DNA of 64,000 nucleotides from the NCBI GenBank assembly GCA_963920705.1, contig OY987225.1, positions 4,900,334-4,964,333 on the forward strand, written 5' to 3'. Made by a program: the position numbers and the translations under genes. This DNA comes from Odiellus spinosus. Its lineage: Eukaryota > Arthropoda > Arachnida > Opiliones > Phalangiidae. Below are positions 26,201 through 40,729 of this stretch, piece by piece. Each line of letters begins with the position of its first letter. The stretch's first letter is position 1. The notes below the pieces were generated by a model. The model saw only the letters and a list, made by a program, of their open reading frames with translations, did no database searches and was not told where the DNA came from.

Positions 26201-28997
26201 TTCGAATCGTGATTTTCGAATCGTGTTTTTCGAATCGTGTTTTTCAAATCGTGTTTTTCGAATCGTGTTTTTCGAATCGTGTTTTTCGAATCCTTTTTAT
26301 CGAATCCTGTTTTTCGAATCCTGTTTTTCGAGTCCTTTTTATGGAATCCTGTTTTTCGAATCGTGTTTTTCGAATCGTGTTTTTCGAATCGGGTTTTTTG
26401 AATCGGGTTTTTCGAATCGGGTTTTTCGAATCGAGCTTTTCGAATCGTGTTTTGCGAATCGTGTTTATCGAATCCTGTTTTTCGAATCCTGTTTTTCGAG
26501 TCCTGTTTATGGAATCCTGTTTTACGAATCGTGTTTTTCGAATCCTGTTTTTCGAGTCCTCTTTTTCGAATCCTGTTTTTTGAATCCTGTTTTTCGAATC
26601 CTGTTTTTCGAATCGGGTTTTTCGAATCGGGTTTTTCGAATCGTGTTTTTCGAATCGTGATTTGCGAATCGTGTTTTTCGAATCGTGTTTTTCGAATCGT
26701 GTTTTCGAATCGTGATTTTCCGAATCGTGTTTTTCGAATCGTGATTTTCGAATCGTGTTTTTCGAATCGTGTTTTTCAAATCGTGTTTTTCGAATCGTGT
26801 TTTTCGAATCGTGTTTTTCGAATCCTGTTTATCGAATCCTGTTTTTCGAATCCTGTTTTTCGAGTCCTCTTTATGGAATCCTGTTTTTCGAATCGTGTTT
26901 TTCGAATCGTGTTTTTCGAATCGGGTTTTTCGAATCGGGTTTTTCGAATCGGGTTTTTCGAATCGGGCTTTTCGAATCGTGTTTTGCGAATCGTGTTTTT
27001 CGAATCGGGTTTTTCGAATCGTGTTTTTCGAATCGTGTTTTTCGAATCCTGTTTATCGAATCCTGTTTTTCGAATCCTGTTTTTCGAGTCCTGTTTATGG
27101 AATCCTGTATTTCGAATCGGGTTTTTCGAATCGTGTTTTTCGAATCGTGATTTGCGAATCGTGTTTTTCGAATCGTGTTTTTCGAATCGTGTTTTTCGAA
27201 TCGTGATTTTCCGTATCCTGTTTATCGAATCCTGTTTTTCGAATCCTGTGTTTCGAGTCCTCTTTATGGAATCGTGTTTTTCGAATCGTGATTCTCGAAT
27301 CGTGTTTTTCGAATCGTGTTTTTCAAATCGTGTTTTTCGAATCGTGTTTTTCGAATCGTGTTTTTCGAATCCTGTTTATCGAATCCGGTTTTTCGAATAC
27401 TGTTTTTCGAGTCCTCTTTATAGAATCCTGTTTTTCGAATCGGGTTTTTCGAATCGGGTTTTTCGAATCGGGTTTTTCGAATCGGGTTTTTCGAATCGGG
27501 CTTTTCGAATCGTGATTTTCGAATCGTGTTTTGCGAATCGTGTTTTTCGAATCGTGTTTTTCGAGTCGTGTTTTTCGAATCCTGTTTTTCGAATCGTGTT
27601 TTTCGAATCGTGTTTTTCGAATCGGGTTTTTCGAATCGGGTTTTTTCGAATCGGGCTTTTCGAATCGTGTTTTTCGAATCCTGTTTATCGAATCCTGTTT
27701 TTCAAATCCTGTTTTTCGAGTCCTCTTTTTCGAATCCTGTTTTTTGAATCCTGTTTTTCGAATCCTGTTTTTCGAATCGGGTTTTTCGAATCGGGTTTTT
27801 TGAATCGGGTTTTTCGAATCGTGTTTTTCGTATCGTGTTTTTCGAATCGTGTTTTTCGAATCGTGTTTTTCGCATCCTGTTTTTCGCATCCTGTTTTTCG
27901 CACCCTGTTTTTCGCACCCTGTTTTTCGCACCCTGTTTTTCGGATCCTGCTATTCGCATCCTGCTTTTCGCATCCTGCTTGTCGAATCCTGTTTTTCGTA
28001 TCCTGTTTTTCGTATTCTGTTTTTCGAATCGTGTTTTTCGAATCGTGGTTTTCGAATCGTGTTTTTCGAATCGTGTTTTTCGAATCGTGTTTTTCGAATC
28101 GTGTTTTACGAATCGGGTTTTTCGAATCGGGTTTTTCGAATCGGGTTTTTCGTATCCTGTTTTTCGTATTCTGTTTTTCGAATCCTGTTTTTCGAATCGT
28201 GATTTTTCGAATCGTGATTTTTCGAATCGTGTTTTTCGAATCCTGTTTTTCGAGTCCTCTTTATGGAATCCTGTTTTTCGAATCCTGTTTTTCGAATCGG
28301 GTTTTTCGAATCGGGTTTTTCGAATCGGGTTTTTCGAATCGGGTTTTTCGAATCGTGTTTTTCGAATCGTGTTTTTCAAATCGTGTTTTTGGAATCGTGT
28401 TTTTCGAATCGTGTTTTTCGAATCGTGTTTTTCGAATCGTGTTTTTCGAATCGTGTTTTTCGAATCGTGTTTTTCGAATCGTATTTTTCGAATCGTGTTT
28501 TTCGATTCGTGTTTTTCGAATCGTGTTTTTCGAATCTTGTTTTTCGTATCCTGTTTTTCGTATCCTGTTTTTCGAATCGTGTTTTTCGAATCGTGTTTTT
28601 CGAATCGTAATTTTTCGAATCGTGTTTTTCGAGTCCTCTTTATGGAATCCTGTTTTTCGAATCGGGTTTTTCGAATCGGGTTTTTCGAATCGGGTTTTTC
28701 GAATCGGGTTTTTCGAATCGGGTTTTTCGAATCGTGTTTTTCGAATCGTGTTTTTCAAATCGTGTTTTTCGAATCTTGTTTTTCGTATCCTGTTTTTCGT
28801 ATTCTGTTTTTCGAATCGTGGTTTTCGAATCGGGTTTTTCGAATCGGGTTTTCGAATCGTGTTTTTCGAATCGTGTTTTAAGAATCGTGTTTTTCGAATC
28901 GAGATTTTTGAATCGTGTTTTTCGAATCATGTTTTTCGAATCGTGTTTATCGAATCGTGATTTTCGAATCGTGTTTTTCGAATCGGGTTTTTCGAAT

Positions 28998-29110
28998 CGC
29001 AATTTTCGAATCGCGTTTCTCGAATCGCGTTTTTCGAATCGCGTTTTTCGAATCGCGTTTTTCGTATCGCGTTTTTCGAATCGCGTTTTTCGAATCGCGT
29101 TTTTCGAATC
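28998..29110 (+). repeat. CGCG sub-block (first of about twelve)
   Basis: About eight consecutive units end in CGCG or CGCA rather than CGTG, in fixed order: CGCAATTTTCG, CGCGTTTCTCG, three CGCGTTTTTCG-type units, one with CGTATCGCG, then two or three more. The block recurs once in most domain C higher-order copies (near 30,690, 31,450, 32,950, 34,435, 36,200, 39,500, 40,390, 42,255, 44,390, 47,290 and 48,780). I did not see it outside domain C. The 34,435 copy lacks the CTCG unit and the 39,500 copy has CGGG in place of the CGCA unit. Confidence 0.8.
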
Positions 29111-32100
29111 GTGTTTTTCGAATCGTGTTTTTCGAATCGTGTTTTTCGAATCGTGTTTTTCGAATCGGGTTTTTCGAATCGGGTTTTTCGAATCGGGTTT
29201 TTCGAATCGGGTTTTTCGAATCGGGGTTTTCGAATCGGGTTTTTCGAATCCTGTTTATGGAATCCTGTATTTCGAATCGGGTTTTTCGAATCGTGTTTTT
29301 CGAATCGTGATTTGCGAGTCGTGTTTTTCGAATCGTGTTTTTCGAATCGTGTTTTTCGAATCGTGTTTTTCGAATCGTGATTTTCCGAATCCTGTTTATC
29401 GAATCCTGTTTTTCGAATCCTGTGTTTCGAGTCCTCTTTATGGAATCGTGTTTTTCGAATCGTGATTCTCGAATCGTGTTTTTCGAATCGTGTTTTTCAA
29501 ATCGTGTTTTTCGAATCGTGTTTTTCGAATCGTGTTTTTCGAATCCTGTTTATCGAATCCTGTTTTTCGAATACTGTTTTTCGAGTCCTCTTTATAGAAT
29601 CCTGTTTTTCGAATCGGGTTTTTCGAATCGGGTTTTTCGAATCGGGTTTTTCGAATCGGGTTTTTCGAATCGGGCTTTTCGAATCGTGATTTTCGAATCG
29701 TGTTTTGCGAATCGTGTTTTTCGAATCGTGTTTTTCGAATCGTGTTTTTCGAATCCTGTTTTTCGAATCGTGTTTTTCGAATCGTGTTTTTCGAATCGGG
29801 TTTTTCGAATCGGGTTTTTTCGAATCGGGCTTTTCGAATCGTGTTTTTTGAATCCTGTTTATCGAATCCTGTTTTTCAAATCCTGTTTTTCGAGTCCTCT
29901 TTTTCGAATCCTGTTTTTTGAATCCTGTTTTTCGAATCCTGTTTTTCGAATCGGGTTTTTCGAATCGGGTTTTTTGAATCGGGTTTTTCGAATCGTGTTT
30001 TTCGTATCGTGTTTTTCGAATCGTGTTTTTCGAATCGTGTTTTTCGCATCCTGTTTTTCGCATCCTGTTTTTCGCACCCTGTTTTTCGCACCCTGTTTTT
30101 CGGATCCTGCTATTCGCATCCTGCTTTTCGCATCCTGCTTGTCGAATCCTGTTTTTCGTATCCTGTTTTTCGTATTCTGTTTTTCGAATCGTGTTTTTCG
30201 AATCGTGTTTTTCGAATCGTGTTTTTCGAATCGTGTTTTTCGAATCGTGTTTTTCGAATCGTGTTTTTCGAATCGTGTTTTTCGAATCGTGTTTTTCGAA
30301 TCGTGTTTTTCGAATCGTGTTTTTCGAATCGTGTTTTTCGAATCGTGTTTTTCGATTCGTGTTTTTCGAATCGTGTTTTTCGAATCTTGTTTTTCGTATC
30401 CTGTTTTTCGTATCCTGTTTTTCGAATCGTGTTTTTCGAATCGTGTTTTTCGAATCGTAATTTTTCGAATCGTGTTTTTCGAATCCTGTTTTTCGAGTCC
30501 TCTTTATGGAATCCTGTTTTTCGAATCGGGTTTTTCGAATCGGGTTTTTCGAATCGGGTTTTTCGAATCGGGTTTTTCGAATCGGGTTTTTCGAATCGAG
30601 ATTTTTGAATCGTGTTTTTCGAATCATGTTTTTCGAATCGTGTTTATCGAATCGTGATTTTCGAATCGTGTTTTTCGAATCGGGTTTTTCGAATCGCAAT
30701 TTTCGAATCGCGTTTCTCGAATCGCGTTTTTCGAATCGCGTTTTTCGAATCGCGTTTTTCGTATCGCGTTTTTCGAATCGCGTTTTTCGAATCGCGTTTT
30801 TCGAATCGTGTTTTTCGAATCGTGTTTTTCGAATCGTGTTTTTCGAATCGTGTTTTTCGAATCGTGTTTTTCGAATCGGGTTTTTCGAATCGGGTTTTTC
30901 GAATCGTGTTTTTCGAATCGTGTTTTTCGAATCGTGTTTTTCGATTCGTGTTTTTCGAATCGTGTTTTTCGAATCTTGTTTTTCGTATCCTGTTTTTCGT
31001 ATCCTGTTTTTCGAATCGTGTTTTTCGAATCGTGTTTTTCGAATCGTAATTTTTCGAATCGTGTTTTTCGAATCCTGTTTTTCGAGTCCTCTTTATGGAA
31101 TCCTGTTTTTCGAATCGGGTTTTTCGAATCGGGTTTTTCGAATCGGGTTTTTCGAATCGGGTTTTTCGAATCGGGTTTTTCGAATCGTGTTTTTCGAATC
31201 GTGTTTTTCAAATCGTGTTTTTCGAATCTTGTTTTTCGTATCCTGTTTTTCGTATTCTGTTTTTCGAATCGTGTTTTTCGAATCGGGTTTTTCGAATCGG
31301 GTTTTCGAATCGTGTTTTTCGAATCGTGTTTTAAGAATCGTGTTTTTCGAATCGAGATTTTTGAATCGTGTTTTTCGAATCATGTTTTTCGAGTCGTGTT
31401 TATCGAATCGTGATTTTCGAATCGTGTTTTTCGAATCGGGTTTTTCGAATCGCAATTTTCGAATCGCGTTTCTCGAATCGCGTTTTTCGAATCGCGTTTT
31501 TCGAATCGCGTTTTTCGTATCGCGTTTTTCGAATCGCGTTTTTCGAATCGCGTTTTTCGAATCGTGTTTTTCGAATCGTGTTTTTCGAATCGTGTTTTTC
31601 GAATCGTGTTTTTCGAATCGGGTTTTTCGAATCGTGTTTTTCGAATCGGCTTTTTCGAATCGGGTTTTTCGAATCGGGTTTTTCGAATCGGGGTTTTCGA
31701 ATCGGGTTTTTCGAATCCTGTTTATGGAATCCTGTATTTCGAATCGGGTTTTGCGAATCGTGTTTTTCGAATCGTGATTTGCGAATCGTGTTTTTCGAAT
31801 CGTGTTTTTCGAATCGTGTTTTGCGAATCGTGTTTTTCGAATCGTGTTTTTCGAATCGTGTTTTTCGAATCCTGTTTTTCGAATCGTGTTTTTCGAATCG
31901 TGTTTTTCGAATCGGGTTTTTCGAATCGGGTTTTTTCGAATCGGGCTTTTCGAATCGTGTTTTTTGAATCCTGTTTATCGAATCCTGTTTTTCAAATCCT
32001 GTTTTTCGAGTCCTCTTTTTCGAATCCTGTTTTTTGAATCCTGTTTTTCGAATCCTGTTTTTCGAATCGGGTTTTTCGAATCGGGTTTTTTGAATTGGGT

Positions 32101-33286
32101 TTTTCGAATCGTGTTTTTCGTATCGTGTTTTTCGAATCGTGTTTTTCGAATCGTGTTTTTCGCATCCTGTTTTTCGCATCCTGTTTTTCGCACCCTGTTT
32201 TTCGCACCCTGTTTTTCGGATCCTGCTATTCGCATCCTGCTTTTCGCATCCTGCTTGTCGAATCCTGTTTTTCGTATCCTGTTTTTCGTATTCTGTTTTT
32301 CGAATCGTGTTTTTCGAATCGTGTTTTTCGAATCGTGTTTTTCGAATCGTGTTTTTCGAATCGTGTTTTTCGAATCGTGTTTTTCGAATCGTGTTTTTCG
32401 AATCGTGTTTTTCGAATCGTGTTTTTCGAATCGTGTTTTTCGATTCGTGTTTTTCGAATCGTGTTTTTCGAATCTTGTTTTTCGTATCCTGTTTTTCGTA
32501 TCCTGTTTTTCGAATCGTGTTTTTCGAATCGTGTTTTTCGAATCGTAATTTTTCGAATCGTGTTTTTCGAATCCTGTTTTTCGAGTCCTCTTTATGGAAT
32601 CCTGTTTTTCGAATCGGGTTTTTCGAATCGGGTTTTTCGAATCGGGTTTTTCGAATCGTGTTTTTCGAATCGTGTTTTTCAAATCGTGTTTTTCGAATCG
32701 TGTTTTTCAAATCGTGTTTTTCGAATCTTGTTTTTCGTATCCTGTTTTTCGTATTCTGTTTTTCGAATCGTGTTTTTCGAATCGGGTTTTTCGAATCGGG
32801 TTTTCGAATCGTGTTTTTCGAATCGTGTTTTAAGAATCGTGTTTTTCGAATCGAGATTTTTGAATCGTGTTTTTCGAATCATGTTTTTCGAGTCGTGTTT
32901 ATCGAATCGTGATTTTCGAATCGTGTTTTTCGAATCGGGTTTTTCGAATCGCAATTTTCGAATCGCGTTTCTCGAATCGCGTTTTTCGAATCGCGTTTTT
33001 CGAATCGCGTTTTTCGTATCGCGTTTTTCGAATCGCGTTTTTCGAATCGCGTTTTTCGAATCGTGTTTTGCGAATCGTGTTTTTCGAATCGTGTTTTTCG
33101 AATCGTGTTTTTCGAATCGGGTTTTTCGAATCGGGTTTTTCGAATCGGGTTTTTCGAATCGGGTTTTTCGAATCGGGGTTTTCGAATCGGGTTTTTCGAA
33201 TCCTGTTTATGGAATCCTGTATTTCGAATCGGGTTTTTCGAATCGTGTTTTTCGAATCGTGATTTGCGAATCGTGTTTTTCGAATC

Positions 33287-36200
33287 GTGTTTTTCGAATC
33301 GTGTTTTTCGAATCGTGTTTTTCGAATCGTGATTTTCCGAATCCTGTTTATCGAATCCTGTTTTTCGAATCCTGTGTTTCGAGTCCTCTTTATGGAATCG
33401 TGTTTTTCGAATCGTGATTCTCGAATCGTGTTTTTCGAATCGTGTTTTTCAAATCGTGTTTTTCGAATCGTGTTTTTCGAATCGTGTTTTTCGAATCCTG
33501 TTTATCGAATCCTGTTTTTCGAATACTGTTTTTCGAGTCCTCTTTATAGAATCCTGTTTTTCGAATCGGGTTTTTCGAATCGGGTTTTTCGAATCGGGTT
33601 TTTCGAATCGGGTTTTTCGAATCGGGCTTTTCGAATCGTGATTTTCGAATCGTGTTTTGCGAATCGTGTTTTTCGAATCGTGTTTTTCGAATCGTGTTTT
33701 TCGAATCCTGTTTTTCGAATCGTGTTTTTCGAATCGTGTTTTTCGAATCGTGTTTTTCGAATCGGGTTTTTCGAATCGGGTTTTTTCGAATCGGGCTTTT
33801 CGAATCGTGTTTTTCGAATCCTGTTTATCGAATCCTGTTTTTCAAATCCTGTTTTTCGAGTCCTCTTTTTCGAATCCTGTTTTTTGAATCCTGTTTTTCG
33901 AATCCTGTTTTTCGAATCGGGTTTTTCGAATCGGGTTTTTTGAATCGGGTTTTTCGAATCGTGTTTTTCGTATCGTGTTTTTCGAATCGTGTTTTTCGAA
34001 TCGTGTTTTTCGCATCCTGTTTTTCGCATCCTGTTTTTCGCACCCTGTTTTTCGCACCCTGTTTTTCGGATCCTGCTATTCGCATCCTGCTTTTCGCATC
34101 CTGCTTGTCGAATCCTGTTTTTCGTATCCTGTTTTTCGTATTCTGTTTTTCGAATCGTGTTTTTCGAATCGTGTTTTTCGAATCGTGTTTTTCGAATCGT
34201 GTTTTTCGATTCGTGTTTTTCGAATCGTGTTTTTCGAATCTTGTTTTTCGTATCCTGTTTTTCGTATCCTGTTTTTCGAATCGTGTTTTTCGAATCGTGT
34301 TTTTCGAATCGTAATTTTTCGAATCGTGTTTTTCGAATCCTGTTTTTCGAGTCCTCTTTATGGAATCCTGTTTTTCGAATCGGGTTTTTCGAATCGGGTT
34401 TTTCGAATCGGGTTTTTCGAATCGTGTTTTTCGAATCGCAATTTTCGAATCGCGTTTTTCGAATCGCGTTTTTCGAATCGCGTTTTTCGTATCGCGTTTT
34501 TCGAATCGCGTTTTTCGAATCGCGTTTTTCGAATCGTGTTTTGCGAATCGTGTTTTTCGAATCGTGTTTTTCGAATCGTGTTTTTCGAATCGGGTTTTTC
34601 GAATCGGGTTTTTCGAATCGGGTTTTTCGAATCGGGTTTTTCGAATCGGGGTTTTCGAATCGGGTTTTTCGAATCCTGTTTATGGAATCCTGTATTTCGA
34701 ATCGGGTTTTTCGAATCGTGTTTTTCGAATCGTGATTTGCGAATCGTGTTTTTCGAATCGTGTTTTTCGAATCGTGTTTTTCGAATCGTGTTTTTCGAAT
34801 CGTGATTTTCCGAATCCTGTTTATCGAATCCTGTTTTTCGAATCCTGTGTTTCGAGTCCTCTTTATGGAATCGTGTTTTTCGAATCGTGATTCTCGAATC
34901 GTGTTTTTCGAATCGTGTTTTTCAAATCGTGTTTTTCGAATCGTGTTTTTCGAATCGTGTTTTTCGAATCCTGTTTATCGAATCCTGTTTTTCGAATACT
35001 GTTTTTCGAGTCCTCTTTATAGAATCCTGTTTTTCGAATCGGGTTTTTCGAATCGGGTTTTTCGAATCGGGTTTTTCGAATCGGGTTTTTCGAATCGGGC
35101 TTTTCGAATCGTGATTTTCGAATCGTGTTTTGCGAATCGTGTTTTTCGAATCGTGTTTTTCGAATCGTGTTTTTCGAATCCTGTTTTTCGAATCGTGTTT
35201 TTCGAATCGTGTTTTTCGAATCGTGTTTTTCGAATCGGGTTTTTCGAATCGGGTTTTTTCGAATCGGGCTTTTCGAATCGTGTTTTTCGAATCCTGTTTA
35301 TCGAATCCTGTTTTTCAAATCCTGTTTTTCGAGTCCTCTTTTTCGAATCCTGTTTTTTGAATCCTGTTTTTCGAATCCTGTTTTTCGAATCGGGTTTTTC
35401 GAATCGGGTTTTTTGAATCGGGTTTTTCGAATCGTGTTTTTCGTATCGTGTTTTTCGAATCGTGTTTTTCGAATCGTGTTTTTCGCATCCTGTTTTTCGC
35501 ATCCTGTTTTTCGCACCCTGTTTTTCGCACCCTGTTTTTCGGATCCTGCTATTCGCATCCTGCTTTTCGCATCCTGCTTGTCGAATCCTGTTTTTCGTAT
35601 CCTGTTTTTCGTATTCTGTTTTTCGAATCGTGTTTTTCGAATCGTGTTTTTCGAATCGTGTTTTTCGAATCGTGTTTTTCGAATCGTGTTTTTCGATTCG
35701 TGTTTTTCGAATCGTGTTTTTCGAATCTTGTTTTTCGTATCCTGTTTTTCGTATCCTGTTTTTCGAATCGTGTTTTTCGAATCGTGTTTTTCGAATCGTA
35801 ATTTTTCGAATCGTGTTTTTCGAATCCTGTTTTTCGAGTCCTCTTTATGGAATCCTGTTTTTCGAATCGGGTTTTTCGAATCGGGTTTTTCGAATCGGGT
35901 TTTTCGAATCGTGTTTTTCGAATCGTGTTTTTCAAATCGTGTTTTTCGAATCGTGTTTTTCAAATCGTGTTTTTCGAATCTTGTTTTTCGTATCCTGTTT
36001 TTCGTATTCTGTTTTTCGAATCGTGTTTTTCGAATCGGGTTTTTCGAATCGGGTTTTCGAATCGTGTTTTTCGAATCGTGTTTTAAGAATCGTGTTTTTC
36101 GAATCGAGATTTTTGAATCGTGTTTTTCGAATCATGTTTTTCGAGTCGTGTTTATCGAATCGTGATTTTCGAATCGTGTTTTTCGAATCGGGTTTTTCGA

Positions 36201-37200
36201 ATCGCAATTTTCGAATCGCGTTTCTCGAATCGCGTTTTTCGAATCGCGTTTTTCGAATCGCGTTTTTCGTATCGCGTTTTTCGAATCGCGTTTTTCGAAT
36301 CGCGTTTTTCGAATCGTGTTTTTCGAATCGTGTTTTTCGAATCGTGTTTTTCGAATCGTGTTTTTCGAATCGGGTTTTTCGAATCGGGTTTTTCGAATCG
36401 GGTTTTTCGAATCGGGTTTTTCGAATCGGGGTTTTCGAATCGGGTTTTTCGAATCCTGTTTATGGAATCCTGTATTTCGAATCGGGTTTTTCGAATCGTG
36501 TTTTTCGAATCGTGATTTGCGAATCGTGTTTTTCGAATCGTGTTTTTCGAATCGTGTTTTTCGAATCGTGTTTTTCGAATCGTGATTTTCCGAATCCTGT
36601 TTATCGAATCCTGTTTTTCGAATCCTGTGTTTCGAGTCCTCTTTATGGAATCGTGTTTTTCGAATCGTGATTCTCGAATCGTGTTTTTCGAATCGTGTTT
36701 TTCAAATCGTGTTTTTCGAATCGTGTTTTTCGAATCGTGTTTTTCGAATCCTGTTTATCGAATCCTGTTTTTCGAATACTGTTTTTCGAGTCCTCTTTAT
36801 AGAATCCTGTTTTTCGAATCGGGTTTTTCGAATCGGGTTTTTCGAATCGGGTTTTTCGAATCGGGTTTTTCGAATCGGGCTTTTCGAATCGTGATTTTCG
36901 AATCGTGTTTTGCGAATCGTGTTTTTCGAATCGTGTTTTTCGAATCGTGTTTTTCGAATCCTGTTTTTCGAATCGTGTTTTTCGAATCGTGTTTTTCGAA
37001 TCGTGTTTTTCGAATCGGGTTTTTCGAATCGGGTTTTTTCGAATCGGGCTTTTCGAATCGTGTTTTTCGAATCCTGTTTATCGAATCCTGTTTTTCAAAT
37101 CCTGTTTTTCGAGTCCTCTTTTTCGAATCCTGTTTTTTGAATCCTGTTTTTCGAATCCTGTTTTTCGAATCGGGTTTTTCGAATCGGGTTTTTTGAATCG
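33287..37200 (+). repeat. Near-identical higher-order copies, offsets 1,473 and 1,780
   Basis: The block starting at 33,287 recurs at 34,760 (offset 1,473) and 36,540 (offset 1,780), and again at 40,730. About 650 bases look unchanged by eye between these copies, including the rare CGTGATTCTCG and CCTGTGTTTCG units. The extra length in the second interval comes from one additional CGAG/TTTTAAG/CGCG sub-block. Confidence 0.8.
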
Positions 37201-40200
37201 GGTTTTTCGAATCGTGTTTTTCGTATCGTGTTTTTCGAATCGTGTTTTTCGAATCGTGTTTTTCGCATCCTGTTTTTCGCATCCTGTTTTTCGCACCCTG
37301 TTTTTCGCACCCTGTTTTTCGGATCCTGCTATTCGCATCCTGCTTTTCGCATCCTGCTTGTCGAATCCTGTTTTTCGTATCCTGTTTTTCGTATTCTGTT
37401 TTTCGAATCGTGTTTTTCGAATCGTGTTTTTCGAATCGTGTTTTTCGAATCGTGTTTTTCGAATCGTGTTTTTCGAATCGTGTTTTACGAATCGGGTTTT
37501 TCGAATCGGGTTTTTCGTATCCTGTTTCTCGTATTCTGTTTTTCGAATCCTGTTTTTCGAATCGTGATTTTTCGAATCGTGTTTTTCGAATCCTGTTTTT
37601 CGAGTCCTCTTTATGGAATCCTGTTTTTCGAATCCTGTTTTTCGAATCCTGTTTTTCGAATCGGGTTTTTCGAATCGGGTTTTTCGAATCGGGTTTTTCG
37701 AATCGGGTTTTTCGAATCGTGTTTTTCAAATCGTGTTTTTCGAATCGTGTTTTTCGAATCGTGTTTTTCGAATCGTGTTTTTCGAATCGTGTTTTTCGAA
37801 TCGTGTTTTTCGAATCGTGTTTTTCGAATCGTGTTTTTCGAATCGTGCTTTTCGATTCGTGTTTTTCGAATCGTGTTTTTCGAATCTTGTTTTTCGTATC
37901 CTGTTTTTCGTATTCTGTTTTTCGAATCGTGTTTTTCGAATCGTGTTTTTCGAATCGTGATTTTTCGAATCGTGTTTTTCGAATCCTGTTTTTCGAGTCC
38001 TCTTTATGGAATCCTGTTTTTCGAAACGGGTTTTTCGAATCGGGTTTTTCGAATCGGGTTTTTCGAATCGTGTTTTTCGAATCGTGTTTTTCAAATCGTG
38101 TTTTTCGAATCTTGTTTTTCGTATCCTGTTTTTCGTATTCTGTTTTTCGAATCGTGTTTTTCGAATCGGGTTTTTCGAATCGGGTTTTCGAATCGTGTTT
38201 TTCGAATCGTGTTTTAAGAATCGTGTTTTTCGAATCGAGATTTTTGAATCGTGTTTTTCGTATTCTGTTTTTCGAATCGGGTTTTTCGAATCGTGTTTTT
38301 CGAATCGTGATTTGCGAATCGTGTTTTTCGAATCGTGTTTTTCGAATCGTGTTTTGCGAATCGTGTTTTTCGAATCGTGTTTTTCGAATCGTGTTTTTCG
38401 AATCCTGTTTTTCGAATCGTGTTTTTCGAATCGTGTTTTTCGAATCGGGTTTTTCGAATCGGGTTTTTTCGAATCGGGCTTTTCGAATCGTGTTTTTTGA
38501 ATCCTGTTTATCGAATCCTGTTTTTCAAATCCTGTTTTTCGAGTCCTCTTTTTCGAATCCTGTTTTTTGAATCCTGTTTTTCGAATCCTGTTTTTCGAAT
38601 CGGGTTTTTCGAATCGGGTTTTTTGAATCGGGTTTTTCGAATCGTGTTTTTCGTATCGTGTTTTTCGAATCGTGTTTTTCGAATCGTGTTTTTCGCATCC
38701 TGTTTTTCGCATCCTGTTTTTCGCACCCTGTTTTTCGCACCCTGTTTTTCGGATCCTGCTATTCGCATCCTGCTTTTCGCATCCTGCTTGTCGAATCCTG
38801 TTTTTCGTATCCTGTTTTTCGTATTCTGTTTTTCGAATCGTGTTTTTCGAATCGTGTTTTTCGAATCGTGTTTTTCGAATCGTGTTTTTCGAATCGTGTT
38901 TTTCGAATCGTGTTTTTCGAATCGTGTTTTTCGAATCGTGTTTTTCGAATCGTGTTTTTCGAATCGTGTTTTTCGAATCGTGTTTTTCGAATCGTGTTTT
39001 TCGATTCGTGTTTTTCGAATCGTGTTTTTCGAATCTTGTTTTTCGTATCCTGTTTTTCGTATCCTGTTTTTCGAATCGTGTTTTTCGAATCGTGTTTTTC
39101 GAATCGTAATTTTTCGAATCGTGTTTTTCGAATCCTGTTTTTCGAGTCCTCTTTATGGAATCCTGTTTTTCGAATCGGGTTTTTCGAATCGGGTTTTTCG
39201 AATCGGGTTTTTCGAATCGGGTTTTTCGAATCGTGTTTTTCGAATCGTGTTTTTCAAATCGTGTTTTTCGAATCTTGTTTTTCGTATCCTGTTTTTCGTA
39301 TTCTGTTTTTCGAATCGTGTTTTTCGAATCGGGTTTTTCGAATCGGGTTTTCGAATCGTGTTTTTCGAATCGTGTTTTAAGAATCGTGTTTTTCGAATCG
39401 AGATTTTTGAATCGTGTTTTTCGAATCATGTTTTTCGAGTCGTGTTTATCGAATCGTGATTTTCGAATCGTGTTTTTCGAATCGGGTTTTTCGAATCGGG
39501 TTTTTCGAATCGCGTTTCTCGAATCGCGTTTTTCGAATCGCGTTTTTCGAATCGCGTTTTTCGTATCGCGTTTTTCGAATCGCGTTTTTCGAATCGCGTT
39601 TTTCGAATCGTGTTTTTCGAATCGTGTTTTTCGAATCGTGTTTTTCGAATCGTGTTTTTCGAATCGGGTTTTTCGAATCGGGTTTTTCGAATCGGGTTTT
39701 TCGAATCGGGTTTTTCGAATCGGGGTTTTCGAATCGGGTTTTTCGAATCCTGTTTATGGAATCCTGTATTTCGAATCGGGTTTTTCGAATCGTGTTTTTC
39801 GAATCGTGATTTGCGAATCGTGTTTTTCGAATCGTGTTTTTCGAATCGTGTTTTTCGAATCGTGTTTTTCGAATCGTGTTTTTCGAATCGTGTTTTTCGA
39901 TTCGTGTTTTTCGAATCGTGTTTTTCGAATCTTGTTTTTCGTATCCTGTTTTTCGTATCCTGTTTTTCGAATCGTGTTTTTCGAATCGTGTTTTTCGAAT
40001 CGTAATTTTTCGAATCGTGTTTTTCGAATCCTGTTTTTCGAGTCCTCTTTATGGAATCCTGTTTTTCGAATCGGGTTTTTCGAATCGGGTTTTTCGAATC
40101 GGGTTTTTCGAATCGGGTTTTTCGAATCGTGTTTTTCGAATCGTGTTTTTCAAATCGTGTTTTTCGAATCTTGTTTTTCGTATCCTGTTTTTCGTATTCT

Positions 40201-40729
40201 GTTTTTCGAATCGTGTTTTTCGAATCGGGTTTTTCGAATCGGGTTTTCGAATCGTGTTTTTCGAATCGTGTTTTAAGAATCGTGTTTTTCGAATCGAGAT
40301 TTTTGAATCGTGTTTTTCGAATCATGTTTTTCGAGTCGTGTTTATCGAATCGTGATTTTCGAATCGTGTTTTTCGAATCGGGTTTTTCGAATCGCAATTT
40401 TCGAATCGCGTTTCTCGAATCGCGTTTTTCGAATCGCGTTTTTCGAATCGCGTTTTTCGTATCGCGTTTTTCGAATCGCGTTTTTCGAATCGCGTTTTTC
40501 GAATCGTGTTTTTCGAATCGTGTTTTTCGAATCGTGTTTTTCGAATCGTGTTTTTCGAATCGGGTTTTTCGAATCGGGTTTTTCGAATCGGGTTTTTCGA
40601 ATCGGGTTTTTCGAATCGGGGTTTTCGAATCGGGTTTTTCGAATCCTGTTTATGGAATCCTGTATTTCGAATCGGGTTTTTCGAATCGTGTTTTTCGAAT
40701 CGTGATTTGCGAATCGTGTTTTTCGAATC

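Larger units (their letters stand above)
13336..27835 (+). repeat. Satellite domain B
   Basis: CGGG-ending units become frequent. New private variants appear: TTTTTTTAATCGTG, GTTTTTTGAATCC, GATTTGCGAATCG and CTTTTGTAATCG. The TTTATCG/GAGTCC/TTTATGG module persists. The domain contains nested duplications at offsets of 939, 1,148 and 5,179 bases. The limits are where the vocabulary changes and are approximate. Confidence 0.7.
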